Assembly: GCF_014646375.1 (NCBI RefSeq) | Contig: NZ_BMNI01000005.1 | Location: 124,001-188,000, forward strand | Reading direction: 5' to 3' | DNA from: Nocardioides phosphati | Lineage (GTDB): Bacteria; Actinomycetota; Actinomycetes; Propionibacteriales; Nocardioidaceae | DNA length: 64,000 nt | Shown: piece after piece, positions 60,035-64,000 of the stretch | Position numbering within the stretch: the first letter of the stretch is position 1 | Layout of the letters: every line of letters begins with the position of its first letter | The notes under the pieces: model-generated | What the model saw: the letters and a program-made list of their open reading frames with translations, nothing else | Database searches by the model: none | Told to the model about the DNA's origin: nothing | Position numbers and translations under genes: made by a program

Positions 60035-60600
60035 CGGAGACCCCCAACCCGCACATCATCGACGCGGACACGCTGACGGGAGAGATGCACCCGATCCGCC
60101 GCGCGGTGATCAGCCTCGGTTCCAACCTGGGTGACCGCATGTCGGCCCTGCAGGGAGCTGTGGCAGCGCTGGCTGACACCCCCGACGTCTGGGTGACCTC
60201 CGTGTCGCCGGTCTACGAGACCGAGCCGGTCGACGCTCCCGACGGGTCCGACACGTTCCTCAACGCCGTGGTCCTCGCCGACACCACGCTGCCGGCCCGC
60301 ACCCTGCTCGACCGCGCCCTCGCGATCGAGGACGCCTACGACCGCGACCGCGACGTCGAGCGCAACGCCCCGCGCACCCTCGACGTCGACCTCATCGTGC
60401 TGGGCGATCGTCGCTCCGAGACCGTGGAGCTCCGCCTGCCGCACCCGCGAGCCAAGGAGCGCGCCTTCGTGCTGCAGCCGTGGTTCGACCTCGAGGCCGA
60501 TGCGACGATCCCCGGCAACGGTCCGGTCAAGACCCTGCTCGAGTCGCTCGACACCAGCGGCATCGTCCGTCGCGACGACCTCACCCTCGAGATCGAGTGA
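60031..60600 (+). CDS. folK: 2-amino-4-hydroxy-6-hydroxymethyldihydropteridine diphosphokinase
   Basis: 189 residues from the GTG at 60031. It transfers pyrophosphate from ATP to the pterin alcohol made by FolB. The family motifs are VISLGSNLGDRMSALQ and RNAPRTLDVDLIVLGD (usual form RWxPRxLDxDLL, here with the tryptophan changed). An extra N-terminal 24 residues precede the core. Ends the core folate set, overlapping the DUF3180 gene by 4 nt. Confidence 0.95.
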   Translation: MTETPNPHIIDADTLTGEMHPIRRAVISLGSNLGDRMSALQGAVAALADTPDVWVTSVSPVYETEPVDAPDGSDTFLNAVVLADTTLPARTLLDRALAIEDAYDRDRDVERNAPRTLDVDLIVLGDRRSETVELRLPHPRAKERAFVLQPWFDLEADATIPGNGPVKTLLESLDTSGIVRRDDLTLEIE

Positions 60601-61097
60601 GCGACCGACCCTCGGGTCGGCCCTCCCGGCCGGACCGGGGGTCGATCCGGCCCACGACGCCCGCCGTTCCTGTCCTGACGGCGTGCGCGAGCCTCGTGCT
60701 GGGCTGGCTGCTGCGCCCGCTCGCGCTGTACGCCGGCCACGACGCGCCACGCGTCGGCTGGCTGCAGGTCGCCGTGATCGCCTTCCTCGCGCTCGTGCTC
60801 GCGGGCACGGCGTGGGTCACCTGGCGTGAGCTCCAGGTGCAGCGGGGCTGGCTCGAGCCGCACCATGCGGTCAATCGCCTCCTGATCGCGAAGTCCTGCG
60901 TCGTCGTCGGCGCGATCCTGGCGGGCGGTTACACCGGATCAGCCCTGAGCTGGCTCGGCATCGAGGGCGAGGCGGCCCTCGGCCACCTGCTCCGGGCGGG
61001 CAGCGCCGGTGTTGCTGGTGTGACCTGTGTGGCTGCTGCTATCTGGTTGGAACGCGCGTGTCGCGTCCGCGGCGACGACGAGGCCGACCTAGCCTGA
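60597..61097 (+). CDS. DUF3180 family membrane protein
   Basis: 166 residues from a GTG that overlaps folK. After a polar, proline-rich N-terminus come four hydrophobic helices (about 25-45, 58-80, 102-120 and 135-155). DUF3180 proteins follow folK in many actinobacteria; their role is unknown. The overlap suggests co-translation with the folate enzymes. The -10 box of the next gene (61090-61095) lies within its last codons. Confidence 0.85.
   Translation: MSDRPSGRPSRPDRGSIRPTTPAVPVLTACASLVLGWLLRPLALYAGHDAPRVGWLQVAVIAFLALVLAGTAWVTWRELQVQRGWLEPHHAVNRLLIAKSCVVVGAILAGGYTGSALSWLGIEGEAALGHLLRAGSAGVAGVTCVAAAIWLERACRVRGDDEADLA
61090..61095 (+). promoter_or_regulatory. -10 box of the leaderless coiled-coil membrane protein gene
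   Basis: TAGCCT is followed by 6 nt and ATG 61102. It overlaps the end of the DUF3180 gene. Confidence 0.5.
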
Positions 61098-61101
61098 TCG
61101 C

Positions 61102-61689
61102 ATGGCCACCTCCTCGTCCCGCCGTCGTCAGCGCAGCACCCGGCTCACCGTTGCCACCGTTCTGCTCGTGATCGCCGCGGTGGCCGTCGTCGGTGGCATC
61201 GCCTCCGGCACCTTCCTGCCCGTCGCCGCCGCTGCCGTCGTCGCGTTCGTGCTGGGTGCCGGCGCCACGAAGATCACCGCCACCGAGCTCGCGCAGTCGC
61301 GCCGCGAGGCTGCGGCCGACCGCGCCCGCCAGGCGCGGGAGTACTCCGAGCTCGCCGCGAAGCGCGCGAAGGAGAACGCCGAGTTCATCGCCGGTATGAA
61401 GACCCGCATCGCCGAGCGCCAGCAGCTGATCAGCGAGCTCGAGGAGCAGCTCGCCGGTGCTCAGCGCAAGGTCGCCGAGACCACCCTCAAGCTGGGCCAG
61501 GAGGCGCGTCGCGCCGATCAGGCCGAGACCCGCCTGGTCGACGAGGGTCGCCGGCTCGACGATGCCGAGACGCGCGCCGCCGAGGCGATCGTGCTGGTTG
61601 CCGAGCTCGAGCAGGAGCTCGTCGACCTGAAGGCCGAGCTCCAGGCCTGGCACGACTCCGCCAAGGCGCCGAAGCGCGCGACCGCCTGA
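61102..61689 (+). CDS. Membrane-anchored coiled-coil protein of unknown function
   Basis: 195 residues. Basic N-terminus, then two hydrophobic helices (VATVLLVIAAVAVVGGIASG and FLPVAAAAVVAFVLGAGA), then a long charged coiled coil from about residue 60 to 185 (AKRAKENAEFIAGMKTRIAE, LISELEEQLAGAQRKVAETT, ELEQELVDLKAELQ). No enzymatic motif. The layout suits a cytosolic scaffold tethered to the membrane. It converges on ispD with an 18-bp gap. Confidence 0.75.
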   Translation: MATSSSRRRQRSTRLTVATVLLVIAAVAVVGGIASGTFLPVAAAAVVAFVLGAGATKITATELAQSRREAAADRARQAREYSELAAKRAKENAEFIAGMKTRIAERQQLISELEEQLAGAQRKVAETTLKLGQEARRADQAETRLVDEGRRLDDAETRAAEAIVLVAELEQELVDLKAELQAWHDSAKAPKRATA

Positions 61690-61707
61690 GTCGACGCCAG
61701 GGACGCC

Positions 61708-62412
61708 CTACGTCCCGAGCAGTCGCTCCGCGATCGCCAGGTCGAGCGGTCCGGTGACCTTCATGTTCCGGTCGTCGCCCTCGACGACGTGCACCGCCAC
61801 GTCGGGCAGGTAGCGCAGCACCACCGAGCAATCGTCGGTCGCGACGAACGCGGGATCCGCGAGCGCCACGTCGTACGCCGCCTGCAGGACGCCGGCGCGG
61901 AAGCCCTGCGGGGTCTGTGCCCGCCACAGCTCCGAGCGCGGCGGGACGTCCACGATCCGCCCGGAGACGTCGGTGCGGAGGATCGTGTCGCTCGAGCGCA
62001 CCGCCACGCCGACCGCCGCGTGCGTGCCGAGAGCCGCCACGCAGTCGCTGATGATGCGGGCGTCGACCAGGGGGCGGGCTGCGTCGTGCACGAGCACGTC
62101 GGCGTCGCCGTGCCCCTGGGCGTCGAGCCAGCGCAGGGCGTTGACCGTCGAGTCGCTGCGTTCGGCGCCGCCCTCGATCACGGCGAGGGTCCGGGGGTAG
62201 CTGCCGGTGACGACCTGCGCTGCATCCACGAAGCCGGGTGCCATGACGACCAGGACGCCCTCGATCGCCGGGTGGTCGTGCAGCGCCGCGAGGGAGCGTT
62301 CCAGGATCGTGCGACCGTGCAGGTCGGCGAACTGCTTCGGCATCCCGAGCCCTGCGCGCGCGCCGACGCCGCCCGCGAGCAGGACGGCGACGCAGGGCCG
62401 GGCACTCTCCAT
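61708..62412 (-). CDS. ispD: 2-C-methyl-D-erythritol 4-phosphate cytidylyltransferase
   Basis: 234 residues. It makes CDP-methylerythritol in the MEP isoprenoid pathway. The nucleotide-binding loop is LLAGGVGARAGLGMPKQF, followed by ERSDSTVNALRWL, VLVHDAARPLVD and WRAQTPQGFRAGVL. The usual partner ispF is not adjacent. Start ATG 62412 with a CAGACT box 7 nt upstream on the minus strand. Diverges from the DUF2520 gene. Confidence 0.95.
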   Translation of the reverse strand: MESARPCVAVLLAGGVGARAGLGMPKQFADLHGRTILERSLAALHDHPAIEGVLVVMAPGFVDAAQVVTGSYPRTLAVIEGGAERSDSTVNALRWLDAQGHGDADVLVHDAARPLVDARIISDCVAALGTHAAVGVAVRSSDTILRTDVSGRIVDVPPRSELWRAQTPQGFRAGVLQAAYDVALADPAFVATDDCSVVLRYLPDVAVHVVEGDDRNMKVTGPLDLAIAERLLGT

Positions 62413-62419
62413 GCGCTGA

Positions 62420-62425
62420 AGTCTG
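62420..62425 (-). promoter_or_regulatory. Possible -10 box of leaderless ispD
   Basis: On the minus strand CAGACT (conserved A and T at positions 2 and 6) lies 7 nt before the ispD ATG. No ribosome site. Confidence 0.35.
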
Positions 62426-62460
62426 CCGTACCGCGTGACCCACCCCACCTCACGGACCGT

Positions 62461-62489
62461 TTCGCGCGCGGCAGGGTGCGGCGTACCGT
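62461..62489 (+). promoter_or_regulatory. Possible promoter of the DUF2520-panC operon
   Basis: TTCGCG (62461-62466), a 17-nt spacer, and TACCGT (62484-62489). The predicted transcript begins near 62496 and has a leader of about 90 nt with a short hairpin (CTCCC, loop, GGGAG at 62536-62549). Confidence 0.4.
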
Positions 62490-62585
62490 TGTCCTGCAAG
62501 GAGTTCTCACAGCACACGTCTGGTACCCACACCGGCTCCCCTCGGGGAGTGGTCGGAGGGACTGGAACGAAAGGCTCGAAGACAC

Positions 62586-64000
<1,415 letters not shown>

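Overview
The window is a stretch of chromosome from a high-GC actinobacterium, most likely Nocardioides or a close relative in Propionibacteriales. Three things point there: strong GC bias at third codon positions with many GTG starts; gene orders typical of actinobacteria (tilS-hpt-ftsH-folE-folP-folB-folK-DUF3180-panC, and HAD phosphatase/ssd/tadABC/pilin genes followed by helicase, STAS, hppA, methyltransferase, topA, tmk, holB); and many apparently leaderless genes with a TANNNT box 6-8 nt before the start codon. No prophage, insertion sequence, CRISPR array or rRNA was seen. The genus is inferred from style and synteny, not from a database match.

Layout. 1-7.1 kb (minus strand): acetate use, with acs, a SatP-type acetate channel, an ActP-type symporter with its DUF485 partner, and a LytS/LytTR-type two-component pair translationally coupled to the transporter genes. 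7.1-11.7 kb: a flavin monooxygenase with an N-terminal SnoaL-like domain, flanked by two paralogous GAF-domain regulators. Paired GCAAC repeats lie upstream of acs, the monooxygenase and both regulators and suggest one regulon, perhaps oxidation of a ketone-like substrate to acetate. 11.7-14.4 kb: methyltransferase, Fic-like protein, an unexplained intergenic region, HAD phosphatase. 14.5-19.5 kb: a seven-gene tad/Flp pilus cluster. 19.5-33.6 kb: MrfA-type helicase, STAS protein, K+-independent H+-pyrophosphatase, methyltransferase, topA, tmk, DNA polymerase III delta prime, secreted peptidase. 33.6-36.7 kb: molybdate regulator and modABC. 36.7-38.9 kb: a TetR gene diverging from small membrane and coiled-coil genes across a perfect operator, then tRNA-Thr(CGT). 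39-45.3 kb: lipoprotein, unknown protein, a thiamine/iron-type ABC importer, an Aur1-like PAP2 protein. 45.3-47.1 kb: a NlpC/P60 cell-wall hydrolase behind an unusually structured leader. 47-54.5 kb: acyl-CoA oxidase, SDR, inorganic pyrophosphatase, PBP4-type carboxypeptidase, two secreted paralogues, DUF2342 protease. 54.5-64 kb: tilS, hpt, ftsH, folate operon, ispD, DUF2520 protein, panC (cut by the window end).

The most interesting unexplained element is the leader RNA at 45674-45773. A closing stem encloses two hairpins that show the same loop, and a third element can pair with any of three identical segments, just upstream of a NlpC/P60 start codon. Next are the shared GCAAC-repeat operators of the acetate/monooxygenase region, a dispersed palindromic repeat with a CCCGGGTCTCGG core, and the TetR operator that overlaps the -10 box of a small operon.
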